27,427 nucleotides of DNA from NCBI GenBank assembly GCA_002422315.1, contig DIUJ01000068.1:1-27427 (forward strand), written 5' to 3'. Within the stretch, counting starts at the first letter, position 1. Each line of letters opens with the position of its first letter. Position numbers and translations under genes: made by a program. Origin of the DNA: Bacteroidetes bacterium UBA6161 (lineage in GTDB: Bacteria > Bacteroidota > Bacteroidia > NS11-12g > UBA955). The notes beneath the pieces are model-generated. The model did not search any database, was not told the DNA's origin, and saw nothing but the letters and a program-made list of their open reading frames with translations. Shown piece by piece: positions 1 through 7,372 of this stretch.

Positions 1-6
1 TATTAG

Positions 7-63
7 CCTTGGGTGCAGCCCAAGGAAAAAGAGTAAGGTTTCGTAAGCGCTGAAAGCGCGAAA
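7..63. repeat. Two adjacent hairpins
   Basis: The first hairpin has 7-base arms CCTTGGG (7-13) and CCCAAGG (19-25). The second has perfect arms GCGCT (47-51) and AGCGC (55-59) around GAA, plus outer arms TTTC (39-42) and GAAA (60-63) with a GTAA bulge. Only As follow the first hairpin on the plus strand (aaaaa), so it could act as a terminator only for a minus-strand gene to its right. No function is assigned. Confidence 0.5.
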
Positions 64-103
64 TAGAATTATGTATTTATTTAAAAAACGCTTCACTTAT
101 TTC

Positions 104-184
104 GCACCGTTGGTGCTTTTAGTTTAGTTGTCGTTTATTTCATAGCCCTATCAGGCTATGCTAATGATTGCGCACCTTTGGTGC
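104..184. repeat. Three short hairpins, two sharing GCACC-n3-GGTGC
   Basis: GCACC-GTT-GGTGC lies at 104-116 and GCACC-TTT-GGTGC at 172-184: the same stem with a different loop base. Between them a perfect 7-base hairpin has arms CATAGCC (141-147) and GGCTATG (154-160). The duplicated stem suggests small dispersed palindromic units. No coding frame explains the region. Confidence 0.55.
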
Positions 185-198
185 TAATGGTACCTACC

Positions 199-225
199 CG
201 CTCTCGCTCGCATCTTGCGAGTGAG
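199..225. repeat. Palindromic repeat unit, copy 1
   Basis: This GC-rich unit folds on itself through CTCGCTCGCA (203-212) and TGCGAGTGAG (216-225), ten pairs with one G-T wobble and a 3-base loop. Positions 199-224 are repeated without mismatch, in inverted orientation, at 365-390. Confidence 0.75.
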
Positions 226-323
226 CTAGCATACCGCCTCTGACGTATTTAATAAAAATGCTTTTCATCTTTAAAAAATGGATAATTTTGATGATGTATA
301 TTTTTGGAATAAAATAATGAAAT

Positions 324-488
324 ATGAGAATGGGTTTAAGAGATGCCAGAGACAAAGAAAGAGTTCACTCGCAAGATGCGAGCGAGAGCGCAGCTTGGAA
401 AGCAATTATTCATAAGATAGAAGAAGGCCAATTTCCAAAGGGGAGCAAGATCCTCTTTGTGCATACAGGTGGACTAAATGGGTGGTAG
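324..488 (+). pseudogene. 3'-end remnant of an ACC deaminase / D-cysteine desulfhydrase-like gene
   Basis: A frame open from 324 and stopping at TAG 486-488 ends with residues resembling the C-terminus of the PLP-dependent ACC deaminase/D-cysteine desulfhydrase family: FPKGSKILFVHTGGLNGW, preceded by AAWKAIIHKIEEGQ. Family members usually exceed 300 residues, but only about 32 codons (390-485) look homologous here. Immediately upstream, 365-390 is a copy of the palindromic repeat, read through in frame as VHSQDASES, and further upstream there is no recognisable enzyme sequence. I read this as the tail of a gene destroyed by repeat insertion or rearrangement. The family call rests on recalled sequence patterns, not on a search. 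Confidence 0.6.
365..390. repeat. Palindromic repeat unit, copy 2 (inverted)
   Basis: These 26 bases are the exact reverse complement of 199-224. The copy sits at the point where the enzyme-like tail of the pseudogene loses similarity to its family. Confidence 0.75.
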
Positions 489-512
489 AGTTTTGCTTAA
501 AAAACGGTATAT

Positions 513-545
513 ACAAAAAAACCTATACCGTATCGGTATAGGTTT
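513..545 (-). terminator. Intrinsic terminator of the SlyD-like gene
   Basis: A perfect 12-base inverted repeat has arms 519-530 and 534-545 and a 3-base loop. On the minus strand the stem is followed by an uninterrupted run of Ts (complement of the As before 521). It lies about 27 bases after the stop of the minus-strand SlyD-like gene. Confidence 0.85.
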
Positions 546-571
546 GGGTATTTAAACTACGAAAGGGTAGT

Positions 572-1003
572 TTAGCTTTTTATTTCTACTATAGTAATTT
601 CAAATACAAGGTCTTGGCCTGCAAGTGGGTGGTTTGCATCGATAGTGATACTTTCTTCTGCTACACCTACTATCATTACAGGGAACTCTGTGCCGTCTGG
701 CATTCTGGAACTTAGCTGCATACCAACTTCTGGATTTAGCTCAGGTGGCAATTGGTTTTTGGGAACTTCCTGTATGAATTCTGGATTCTTATCGCCATAG
801 GCTTCTGCACATGGTATAGAAACAGACTTGGTTTCGTTAATCTCCATGCCAATTACTCCATTTTCAAAGCCCGGTATTAACATGCCTTGGCCAAGTGTGA
901 ATTCTAAAGGTTCTCTGCCATTAGAAGTGTCAAAAATTTCTCCGGTTACCAATGTGCCGGTGTAGTGTACCTTTACGGTGTCGTTTTGTTTTACTTTATT
1001 CAT
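572..1003 (-). CDS. SlyD-like FKBP-type peptidyl-prolyl cis-trans isomerase
   Basis: This 143-residue cytosolic protein is expected to isomerise prolyl bonds and act as a folding chaperone. The FKBP core is visible at the start (VKVHYTGTLVTGEIFDTS, then the LGQGMLIPGFENGVIGM segment) and at the end (DANHPLAGQDLVFEITIVEI). Residues of roughly 70-120 between these halves form the insert-in-flap chaperone domain typical of SlyD. The metal-binding His/Cys-rich tail of E. coli SlyD is missing; the protein stops right after the last FKBP strand, as in many Bacteroidota homologues. It has no signal peptide. It is the last gene of a minus-strand run, with its own candidate promoter at 1086-1093 and a strong terminator downstream. 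Confidence 0.92.
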   Translation of the reverse strand: MNKVKQNDTVKVHYTGTLVTGEIFDTSNGREPLEFTLGQGMLIPGFENGVIGMEINETKSVSIPCAEAYGDKNPEFIQEVPKNQLPPELNPEVGMQLSSRMPDGTEFPVMIVGVAEESITIDANHPLAGQDLVFEITIVEIKS

Positions 1004-1085
1004 TGTTAGTGGTTTATAAATAACCTGAGAAATTCAAAGAGAAGAAAGAATTCTGTTTCTGTATAAGTTTTTCAAGTTTAGGCAG

Positions 1086-1093
1086 CAAAAATA
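1086..1093 (-). promoter_or_regulatory. Candidate -7 promoter element for the SlyD-like gene
   Basis: On the minus strand the sequence reads TATTTTTG, an exact match to the Bacteroidota -7 consensus TAnnTTTG. It lies about 83 bases upstream of the start at 1003. No clear -33 TTG is seen at the usual spacing. It would let slyD be transcribed apart from the kinase-like gene. Confidence 0.5.
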
Positions 1094-1114
1094 CCAATAA
1101 TTCAGATAATTATC

Positions 1115-1939
1115 CTAGTTATTGAAGTTTTCTATGCCTAAAATCTCCAAAGGATTCTTACATATTGTCCCAACTTTTAACCCGTTTGTATGCAATACGG
1201 TAAGTAGATGTTCTTGAAAGTGAAAGGCAATTGATCCAGTAAAATGGATAGGGTAGTCCTTTGAATTTTTGTGCTTTAAGATAAATACATTTAAAAATTC
1301 TTGAAAACAACCTTGAATTAACTGGGCAACATAAGTTTCGTTTCTATGTTCGAAAAGTTTTTTTGTAAAACTTGCTACATATTCGTTTGGTTTACCTTTC
1401 TTGTATACTTGTTCAATAGTATTTTCTAGATTGGGAAGAGCTAACTTTTGATACAATGTATTGGGGATTTCCTTGTAGAAATAATCTCTGATAAATTTTT
1501 TTCCTATGTGGGCGCCACTCCCTTCGTCGCCAAGAATAAACCCGAGTGAAGGAGAAGTGCTAAAACTAGATATGCCATCGTAAAACAAAGCATTGCTTCC
1601 TGTGCCTAAAATACATACAAACCCTTTTGTGTTTTTACAAAGTGCAATTTGGGCTAGTTCTAGGTCGTGTTTTACATCTACTACTAAACTAGGTAATAGT
1701 TGATGCCATATTTGCTGTACGGTATTTTTTTGTAAATTGGTAGAACATCCTGCACCAAAGTAGTATAAATGAGTACATAAGCGTAGTTTTTCCAGTACGT
1801 TTTGTTCTTTATTTAGAGTTTGTATTATTTCTTCTGTGCTGTGAATATTAGGATTTATACCTTTGGTAAATAAGTTTTCCGAGTTGTCGCTAAATTTAAA
1901 CTCACATTTTGTACCACCACAATCTGCAATAGCTATCAT
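1115..1939 (-). CDS. BadF/BadG/BcrA/BcrD-type ATPase, N-acetylglucosamine-kinase-like
   Basis: This 274-residue ASKHA-fold protein probably phosphorylates an amino sugar such as N-acetylglucosamine. The N-terminal phosphate-binding loop is IADCGGTKCEF (residues 4-14). FGAGCSTN (61-68), LGTGSNALFYDG (111-122) and GFILGDEGSGAHIG (133-146) follow, the last being characteristic of GlcNAc kinases and their Bacteroidota relatives. HFTGSIAFHF near the C-terminus is the adenosine-site glycine motif. The length is normal for the family. The start ATG overlaps the TGA of the upstream acetyltransferase (ATGA), suggesting translational coupling, so the two may work on a common substrate, perhaps an amino sugar from cell-wall turnover. 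The substrate cannot be fixed from sequence. Confidence 0.85.
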   Translation of the reverse strand: MIAIADCGGTKCEFKFSDNSENLFTKGINPNIHSTEEIIQTLNKEQNVLEKLRLCTHLYYFGAGCSTNLQKNTVQQIWHQLLPSLVVDVKHDLELAQIALCKNTKGFVCILGTGSNALFYDGISSFSTSPSLGFILGDEGSGAHIGKKFIRDYFYKEIPNTLYQKLALPNLENTIEQVYKKGKPNEYVASFTKKLFEHRNETYVAQLIQGCFQEFLNVFILKHKNSKDYPIHFTGSIAFHFQEHLLTVLHTNGLKVGTICKNPLEILGIENFNN

Positions 1940-2397
1940 ATTTTCTTTGTCATTTTTATATGTGGAATACCAACTTCTTTGAATAAATCTCCTAGAGGAT
2001 TGTAGCCTATAGTTTTGTAAAATTCTAGTGCAGAAATCCTAGCATGAAGACTTATATTTTTAAACCCTTTGTTTTTAGCATAAAATTCAGAATAAGCCAC
2101 CAAAATTTTGCCAATTCCTTTGCCTTGTAGTTCTGGAGATACTGCTACTTGTCTCATTTTTAATTCCTTTTCATTTAAAGGCACGAGTAAAAGTATTGCG
2201 GCCAAAACTTTATTGTAATATGCCGCCAAATGAATTTGTTCTTTTTCTGCCTCCAGTTCCGTTGCGCTAAACTCAAGCCCCAGTGGTTTTCGCAAGACCT
2301 CATGCCTTAGCACAATTGTTTCTTGTTGCTCTTTACTATTAAATTCTAGTTGTTTTAGTTCTATGTGCATTGCTTCACAAAGGTAAAGTTTATGCAT
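1936..2397 (-). CDS. GNAT-family N-acetyltransferase
   Basis: The protein has up to 153 residues. The acetyl-CoA binding motif A is clear: RQVAVSPELQGKGIGKILV, with the Q-x-x-G-x-G loop, followed by the motif B segment ALEFYKTIGY. These define a GNAT acyltransferase acting on an amine of unknown identity. The start is uncertain: the ATG at 2397 gives a nine-residue lead before a second ATG at 2370 (MHIELKQLEF), where the fold seems to begin. An exact TAnnTTTG match (TACCTTTG on the minus strand, 2378-2385) lies between the two ATGs; if used, it would favour 2370 with a very short leader. The stop overlaps the kinase-like gene by four bases. Confidence 0.88.
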   Translation of the reverse strand: MHKLYLCEAMHIELKQLEFNSKEQQETIVLRHEVLRKPLGLEFSATELEAEKEQIHLAAYYNKVLAAILLLVPLNEKELKMRQVAVSPELQGKGIGKILVAYSEFYAKNKGFKNISLHARISALEFYKTIGYNPLGDLFKEVGIPHIKMTKKI

Positions 2398-2448
2398 AAA
2401 AATAAAAGTACATTTAGCATTTACATGTTTTTTTCTTGTATTTTGGGT

Positions 2449-3168
2449 TTAAATCAAAGCGTAAATCAAATCTTTTGCTTCTCCAGCAGTTTGCAATTTG
2501 TCTTCTTTTTTAGATGCAACAAGAGCGCAATAGGTGGCATCTAATTTATCTGCTTCTAGTCCTGTGGTTTTAGAATTTATTTCATTTCTGCTTAAGTTGA
2601 ATTCACTTTCTAATATTTCGAATTTCTGAGATATTTGGATGGGTGATTTTTTGTAATCTATACCCAGCCTGTTTTGCCAAAACCAATGAGGGAAAACCTC
2701 TATAACAGGTGCAAATTGTTGGATGAAATTTGCGAATTCTACTGCAAAATACATCCAGAGGGTAAATCCGCTTACCTTTTTTATAGTTCCTGCGTTAAGT
2801 TTTTGTCTTATTTCTTCGATTTTTATTTCTAAATTTTCTTGGGTAGGGGTTTTAAAAATCTTGATTCCTTTGTGTAGTATTTCTTGTTCGCTGCTGCGTA
2901 TGGTTTTGTTTTTAGGACAAAACATGGTAGGGCAATCTAAGGCAATTTGCAAGATAGGTTGATTGTATTCGTTTTGGATTTTTTGGAACCAATGCTCAAG
3001 TTTTAAGAAATATTTTTCTTTTGCCTCTGTATCCCACAATACTTTTAAACCAGGCCCCTCAGGAGGGTTTTGTGCAGATACTAAATTTAGAACCCCTTCG
3101 TTTTTCTGAAGTATTGCTATGGGTAAGGCTTTTGTTTGGGTAAGTGCAAAGTCTATTCCTATGTACAT
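2449..3168 (-). CDS. DUF429-like protein, predicted RNase H-fold
   Basis: This 239-residue protein opens with MYIGIDFALTQTKALPIAIL, the first-strand acidic motif (G-I-D) of the DUF429/RNase H-like fold. Further support comes from IALDCPTMF, the VIEVFPHWFW segment (DUF429 proteins usually have an E-x-x-P here) and EADKLDATYCALVA near the end, where a conserved D-A-x-x-A-A pattern is expected. Activity is undetermined; nuclease function is inferred from the fold only. The frame is open upstream to an ATG at 3225, but the intervening 19 residues look unrelated, so I place the start at 3168. It is separated by 50-80 bases from the acetyltransferase and may be transcribed on its own. Confidence 0.65.
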   Translation of the reverse strand: MYIGIDFALTQTKALPIAILQKNEGVLNLVSAQNPPEGPGLKVLWDTEAKEKYFLKLEHWFQKIQNEYNQPILQIALDCPTMFCPKNKTIRSSEQEILHKGIKIFKTPTQENLEIKIEEIRQKLNAGTIKKVSGFTLWMYFAVEFANFIQQFAPVIEVFPHWFWQNRLGIDYKKSPIQISQKFEILESEFNLSRNEINSKTTGLEADKLDATYCALVASKKEDKLQTAGEAKDLIYALI

Positions 3169-3225
3169 TCTTAACCAAACATTCGGGTAGCAAGCATTGT
3201 TTGTAAAAAAAGATATATTTTTCAT

Positions 3226-3310
3226 AAGCCAAGCTGTTTAATTGAGTTTATTCAAAGGATTAGACTTGTTTTTAAAAATAATCCGATTTTAAAAAAATCG
3301 AAGTCTATAT
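3226..3310. repeat. Nested inverted repeats upstream of the DUF429-like gene
   Basis: Three overlapping inverted repeats are visible: GGATTA (3257-3262) with TAATCC (3279-3284), CGATTTT (3284-3290) with AAAATCG (3294-3300), and TAGACTT (3261-3267) with AAGTCTA (3301-3307). They compete for the same bases, so alternative folds are possible. No T-run follows the stems, which argues against a simple terminator. The region lies between divergently transcribed genes. Confidence 0.5.
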
Positions 3311-3387
3311 TTATCCCACAGTTAGCATTAGATTTTTCTAATGCTGAATTGACGAAAAAAATCCTTTTTGTGCAATTTTATATCAGG
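3311..3387 (+). repeat. Dispersed intergenic repeat, copy 1
   Basis: The core is a perfect hairpin AGCATTAGA-TTTT-TCTAATGCT (3324-3345) followed by GAATTGACGAAAAAA. Related copies lie at 22998-23039 and 27351-27427 in the same orientation. The copies share a CCCA lead, the hairpin and its flank; copies 1 and 3 also share the GACGAAAAAA tail and end in TCAGG. The hairpin is kept in copy 3 with one wobble and one mismatch. Confidence 0.6.
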
Positions 3388-3400
3388 TTTAACCTTCTAT

Positions 3401-3513
3401 GGGTCTAATACGACTTTCGGAGTCGTAAGACTTGAAACCCTAACGAAAATCAAAGATTTTGTAAGGATTGTCAGTTCTTGACGCTTTGGTCAGAGTGTGA
3501 CATTTATCGTCAC
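3401..3513 (+). repeat. Three consecutive hairpins in the leader of the T9SS protein gene
   Basis: GTCT-(AA)-TACGACT (3403-3415) pairs with AGTCGTAAGAC (3421-3431) around a TTCGG loop: 11 pairs with a two-base bulge. AAAATC (3446-3451) pairs with GATTTT (3455-3460). GTGAC (3497-3501) pairs with GTCAC (3509-3513). No tRNA or known riboswitch pattern was recognised. The stretch could be a structured 5' leader or part of the dispersed repeat. Confidence 0.5.
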
Positions 3514-3557
3514 CACCCAATGGGGAAAATACGCTAATGCATATTTTGGGTTTATTT
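3514..3557 (+). repeat. CACCCAA...GGGTTTATTT element, copy A
   Basis: This 44-base element closely matches 23157-23199: CACCCAA-GGG-AAAAT at the left and TGC-TATT-TGGGTTTATTT at the right are shared, with a variable centre. The ends can pair (ACCCAA with TTGGGT), with an inner stem AAAATACGC against GCATATTTT (one mismatch). It ends about 50 bases before the start of the secreted protein gene. Confidence 0.5.
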
Positions 3558-3608
3558 TTTTTTGTGTATCAATTAAAAAGTCTAATTTAGTAGCTTCAAA
3601 AAAAATAT

Positions 3609-6600
3609 ATGAAAAGAAATTTACTGTCCTTAATTTTAATACTTTTTGTTGTTTTAAATACTTCGGCTCAGAATACCACAATAGGAGGTGGGGCCTTTGC
3701 TTCCAATGTTTTTGGTCCGGCTTATACTTCTGTAAATGCTAATTCCATAAGCAGGGTTGCTTATATTTATTCCTCAGGCTTGTTGTCTACATTGCAAGTA
3801 GGGGATACCATATCTTCTTTTTCTTTTAGGAAGGCAAGTGCAGGTACTATACAAGGAGCAACGAATATTAAAATTTATATGCGTCCTACTGTAAAAACAG
3901 ATTTTGGTACAGGTGCTCTTAATTGGAACAATGAATTACAGGGTATAGGGTTTAAAAAAGTTGTAGAAACCAATTTGGCGCCATTGGTACCCAATACTAC
4001 AGGCTTTGTTACGGTTCCTTTTGATACTGCTTTTAGATGGGATACTTTATTCGGTAAAAATTTAGAAGTACTAATAGAATACTATCAACCATTAGGAACT
4101 ACGGCCAATATTTCTTGGGCCATAGACAACAACAATACACAAGTTGGTTATTTGGACAATCAGTGCAAATACAGTTCTGCTATAGGAACAGCTTTTGCAG
4201 ATTCTTTGGTTAATTCTTCCTCTTTTAAACCCGTACTAAGAATAAACCATCCCCGATACGATACGGAATTGGCTGTAGTGAATTTATATTCTTTAGGTAA
4301 AATACCTGCACCACTTGGGAATCCGGATACCGTAAAGGCAATTATACAGAATGTTGGGAAAAAGGCAATTAGTAGCCACAAAGTATACCTAAAAAGCGAA
4401 GGCGCAAATGATTTTCTAGATAGTGTATTGGTATCTAATTTAGCGGTAAATGCTTCGGCTTGGATTACTTTCCCAATACGAAACATACAAAATGTAGGAA
4501 TGGATACCCTACAGGTAATTATTTCTGCAGATGGGGACTCTTCGAACAATGTTTTTGAAGGGTTAAGAGAGGCCACGGAATTTACGTATTCTTATAGGAA
4601 TTTACAGGAGCCACCTGCTCCCGGTGGGATTGGTTTTAATGGTGGTACAGGAGATTTTGTTGCAAAGTTTCAATCTACAGATCCCAAGGCAATAAATCAA
4701 ATAGTAGTAACTTTTGGGTTTGGTGGTCAGCCATTCCGTATTGGTATTTGGGATGCCTCTGGTTCCAAAGGTCAGCCTGGGGCATTGCTTTGGCAATCTT
4801 CGGTTTTAACTTCGGTAGGAGGGAATTTCACAGTTCCAGTTTGGCCTCCGGTATCTGTAAATGGCAACTTCTTTGTTGGGGTTAGACAAACCGGGACTTC
4901 CAATGTTGCATTTGGATACCAGAGCGAGGTTCCCGTTAGGCAAGGGACCTTCTTTTACGCCGCTCCCACAGGGGATACAAATTGGGTGGATTTTTCCCCA
5001 GATGCTCCTTTCCGTTTTTTGATTGAACCGAGAATCCAAGCCCAAAATGATGTAACCGCAGTTTCGGTTATACAACCCAAAGATACCTTGTTTTTTGGCC
5101 AATATGCAACCATTGCTCCTAAGGCTACCATAAGAAATATTGGAAGCAATGATCAATTGATCCCATTTGATGTTACCTGTTTAATAAAGTATGCTGGAGC
5201 CTTTGTACAGTATTCTTCTACTATATCCGATACTCTCTCTTCTGGTGCGTCCCGAACCATAACCTTTGATTCAACTTTTTTGCCAACTAGTTTTGGAGAC
5301 TATACCGTAGAAATTATCACTAGGTTAGCAAGCGACCAGTTTAAGCAAAACGATACCATACGAACAGTATTTCATGTTGGTATTTTAAATGATGTAGGTC
5401 CAACCACGGTTTTTGAACCTGGAAATGGTTTTGAATATGAACTGAATATAGATACGGTTTACCCTTTGGTTAAAATTGACAACTTTGGATTTGATGCCAA
5501 GTCTTTTGCCTCTAGAGCTCAGATTATTGACTCTGCGGGTAATATTGTATGGCAAACAGATTTTGTACACAATATAGGTGGATTAAACAGTCAATTGGCT
5601 TCGTTTGACCCTCCCTTTGCTCCAAAATTTGAAGGGAGATATACTTTTAGAGCTTTTACCAGATTGACCTCAGATGTACGTAGACAAAATGACACAGTAA
5701 CCCGAACATTTAGAGTAATAAAAAGCAACGATGTAGCTCCACAAATGGCTCTTGTGCCATCAGATAATCAGAAGTTCCCGTTTCCAACTTCTGGCTTCAA
5801 ACCAAGTGTAGAAATTGTAAATCTAGGGGATGACAATCAAGTTAATCCATTCCCTATATTTTTCGAGGTGTACAAAGATTCTGTATTGCAATACATAGAC
5901 TCGTTTGAAACACAAATACAATTTAACCAAAGCAAACAAATTGTTTTTGATAGTATATACATTCCTACCGAAGTTGGTAATTACAAAGCGCTTTTTTATA
6001 CCGCATTGTCCACCGACCAATTAAAAACAAATGATTCTATTTGGGTTGATTTTGTAGTGGGTATAGAAAATGATATAGAAGTTTTGGCGATTGAATTATT
6101 CCCAACCGACACTGTTTTAAATCTGTCTGAAAAGTATAGGCCTAGAGTTCATATTACAAACAATGGGTTCAAAAATCAAAACACCCCATTCTTGGTTTGG
6201 CTAAATTCTTTGGATTCAAACGGACAATTGGTGAATAGTTTTTCAAAAGCTACTACATTAGCCGCAGGAGATTCGGTATGGGTGATTTTTGACAGTACTT
6301 TCATAGCTCGACCAGAGGGCCTAATATCTTGCTTGGCTTATTCTAGTTTGTTGGGCGATGAGGTAAGTTCTAACGATACTTTTATTTTGCCCCTCCTAAC
6401 TGTAGTAAAAACCTATGATTTTTCTTTGATACCCCTCAATACAAAGGATACAATATTAACAAACTTAGAAAACTATAATCCCCTTGTTGGCCTACAAAAC
6501 AATTCCAGACTGGATACCGATTCGGCCTTTGTAAGTTTATGGATTAAAAATCCACTTGGAGAAGTAGTTTATAACCGGACTTTGAAAAGTAATCCATCGA

Positions 6601-7367
6601 TAAATGGTGGGGAAGATAGCCTGTTTTTCCCAGAGTTTATGCCTACTAGACCAGGAGTATATGTGGGTTTATTTAGTGTGTTTTCATTAACTGATCAAAA
6701 TCCATTTAACGATAGTGTTGAAATTTCTTTCCTTTCACAAATCAAGTTTGATATCAAACCCCTTTCGTTTATTAAACCATCTGCAAACGATACCTTTTAT
6801 CTGCCAGATAATGTGTTAGATGAACTGCGTTTTTCTATTGAAAATTTGACAGAAGAAGAAAGCGACACTATGGGTTTTGAGATTAACTTGTATGGAGGGA
6901 CCGAACTATTGAAATCAGCTAAAGTAGAAAATGCAAATACTATTTCTGCATTAGGACAAAGAATTTTTGTACTTATCAATTTCTTTGAAAATGTAAATTG
7001 GGATAGCGATAATTATATGCTAGAATGCATTTCTCTATATCCCAATGACCAAGACAATACCAACGATACGCTAAGAATAGATTTCGTAGTGAAAAAAGTA
7101 TTTGGTTTGGATAAAAAAGTAAGCTCTGATTTTATAAACATCTCACCCAATCCTTTTTATACCCATGTTCAGATAGAGTTTGTAGAGCGTAATTTTACTC
7201 ATGAATTAATGCTAATGAATCAGTTGGGTCAAGAAATTAAAAGTATTTCAACTCCCCAAGGAACCTCTAATATAAGCATAGCCACAGAAAATTTGCCAAG
7301 TGGAATTTATTATTTGAAAGTTAGCAATAAGGATAAGATATTTGTGGCCAAATTAATTAAACAATAA
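3609..7367 (+). CDS. Large secreted repeat protein with T9SS C-terminal sorting domain
   Basis: The 1252-residue protein starts with a Sec signal peptide (MKRNLLSLILILFVVLNTSAQ). Residues 23-215 and about 330-478 form separate unrecognised, probably beta-rich regions. Six related units follow at about 479-590, 594-704, 707-817, 820-933, 936-1044 and 1046-1162, with a more diverged one near 218-320. Each is about 110 residues and closes with an N-D-T/S signature (for example SDQFKQNDT and STDQLKTNDS), resembling CARDB/Ig-like beta sandwiches. The C-terminus (about 1170-1252) is a type A sorting domain: ISPNPF, LMNQLGQEI and NLPSGIYYLKVSNKD. It should cross the outer membrane through the type IX machinery and be released or anchored at the surface. 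No catalytic motif was seen, so an adhesive or structural role is inferred. A 240-base structured leader precedes it; the next gene starts 5 bases after its stop. Confidence 0.9.
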   Translation: MKRNLLSLILILFVVLNTSAQNTTIGGGAFASNVFGPAYTSVNANSISRVAYIYSSGLLSTLQVGDTISSFSFRKASAGTIQGATNIKIYMRPTVKTDFGTGALNWNNELQGIGFKKVVETNLAPLVPNTTGFVTVPFDTAFRWDTLFGKNLEVLIEYYQPLGTTANISWAIDNNNTQVGYLDNQCKYSSAIGTAFADSLVNSSSFKPVLRINHPRYDTELAVVNLYSLGKIPAPLGNPDTVKAIIQNVGKKAISSHKVYLKSEGANDFLDSVLVSNLAVNASAWITFPIRNIQNVGMDTLQVIISADGDSSNNVFEGLREATEFTYSYRNLQEPPAPGGIGFNGGTGDFVAKFQSTDPKAINQIVVTFGFGGQPFRIGIWDASGSKGQPGALLWQSSVLTSVGGNFTVPVWPPVSVNGNFFVGVRQTGTSNVAFGYQSEVPVRQGTFFYAAPTGDTNWVDFSPDAPFRFLIEPRIQAQNDVTAVSVIQPKDTLFFGQYATIAPKATIRNIGSNDQLIPFDVTCLIKYAGAFVQYSSTISDTLSSGASRTITFDSTFLPTSFGDYTVEIITRLASDQFKQNDTIRTVFHVGILNDVGPTTVFEPGNGFEYELNIDTVYPLVKIDNFGFDAKSFASRAQIIDSAGNIVWQTDFVHNIGGLNSQLASFDPPFAPKFEGRYTFRAFTRLTSDVRRQNDTVTRTFRVIKSNDVAPQMALVPSDNQKFPFPTSGFKPSVEIVNLGDDNQVNPFPIFFEVYKDSVLQYIDSFETQIQFNQSKQIVFDSIYIPTEVGNYKALFYTALSTDQLKTNDSIWVDFVVGIENDIEVLAIELFPTDTVLNLSEKYRPRVHITNNGFKNQNTPFLVWLNSLDSNGQLVNSFSKATTLAAGDSVWVIFDSTFIARPEGLISCLAYSSLLGDEVSSNDTFILPLLTVVKTYDFSLIPLNTKDTILTNLENYNPLVGLQNNSRLDTDSAFVSLWIKNPLGEVVYNRTLKSNPSINGGEDSLFFPEFMPTRPGVYVGLFSVFSLTDQNPFNDSVEISFLSQIKFDIKPLSFIKPSANDTFYLPDNVLDELRFSIENLTEEESDTMGFEINLYGGTELLKSAKVENANTISALGQRIFVLINFFENVNWDSDNYMLECISLYPNDQDNTNDTLRIDFVVKKVFGLDKKVSSDFINISPNPFYTHVQIEFVERNFTHELMLMNQLGQEIKSISTPQGTSNISIATENLPSGIYYLKVSNKDKIFVAKLIKQ

Positions 7368-7372
7368 ACCAG

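Noticed and set aside
278..415. Plus-strand open frame of 45 codons starting ATG 278
   Set aside because: It runs through the palindromic repeat copy at 365-390 and is out of frame with the enzyme-like tail, so it is better explained as chance.
2723..2962. Plus-strand frame opposite the DUF429-like gene
   Set aside because: It is a shadow of the coding minus strand; the hydrophobic composition reflects complementary codons.
3403..3431. Stem-loop that might be part of a tRNA
   Set aside because: No cloverleaf can be formed with the flanks: no acceptor stem, no T-loop GTTCGA-type sequence and no CCA end.
4806..5156. Antisense frame of 116 codons inside the large secreted protein gene
   Set aside because: The sense frame is clearly coding with signal peptide, repeats and sorting domain; the antisense frame has no family pattern.
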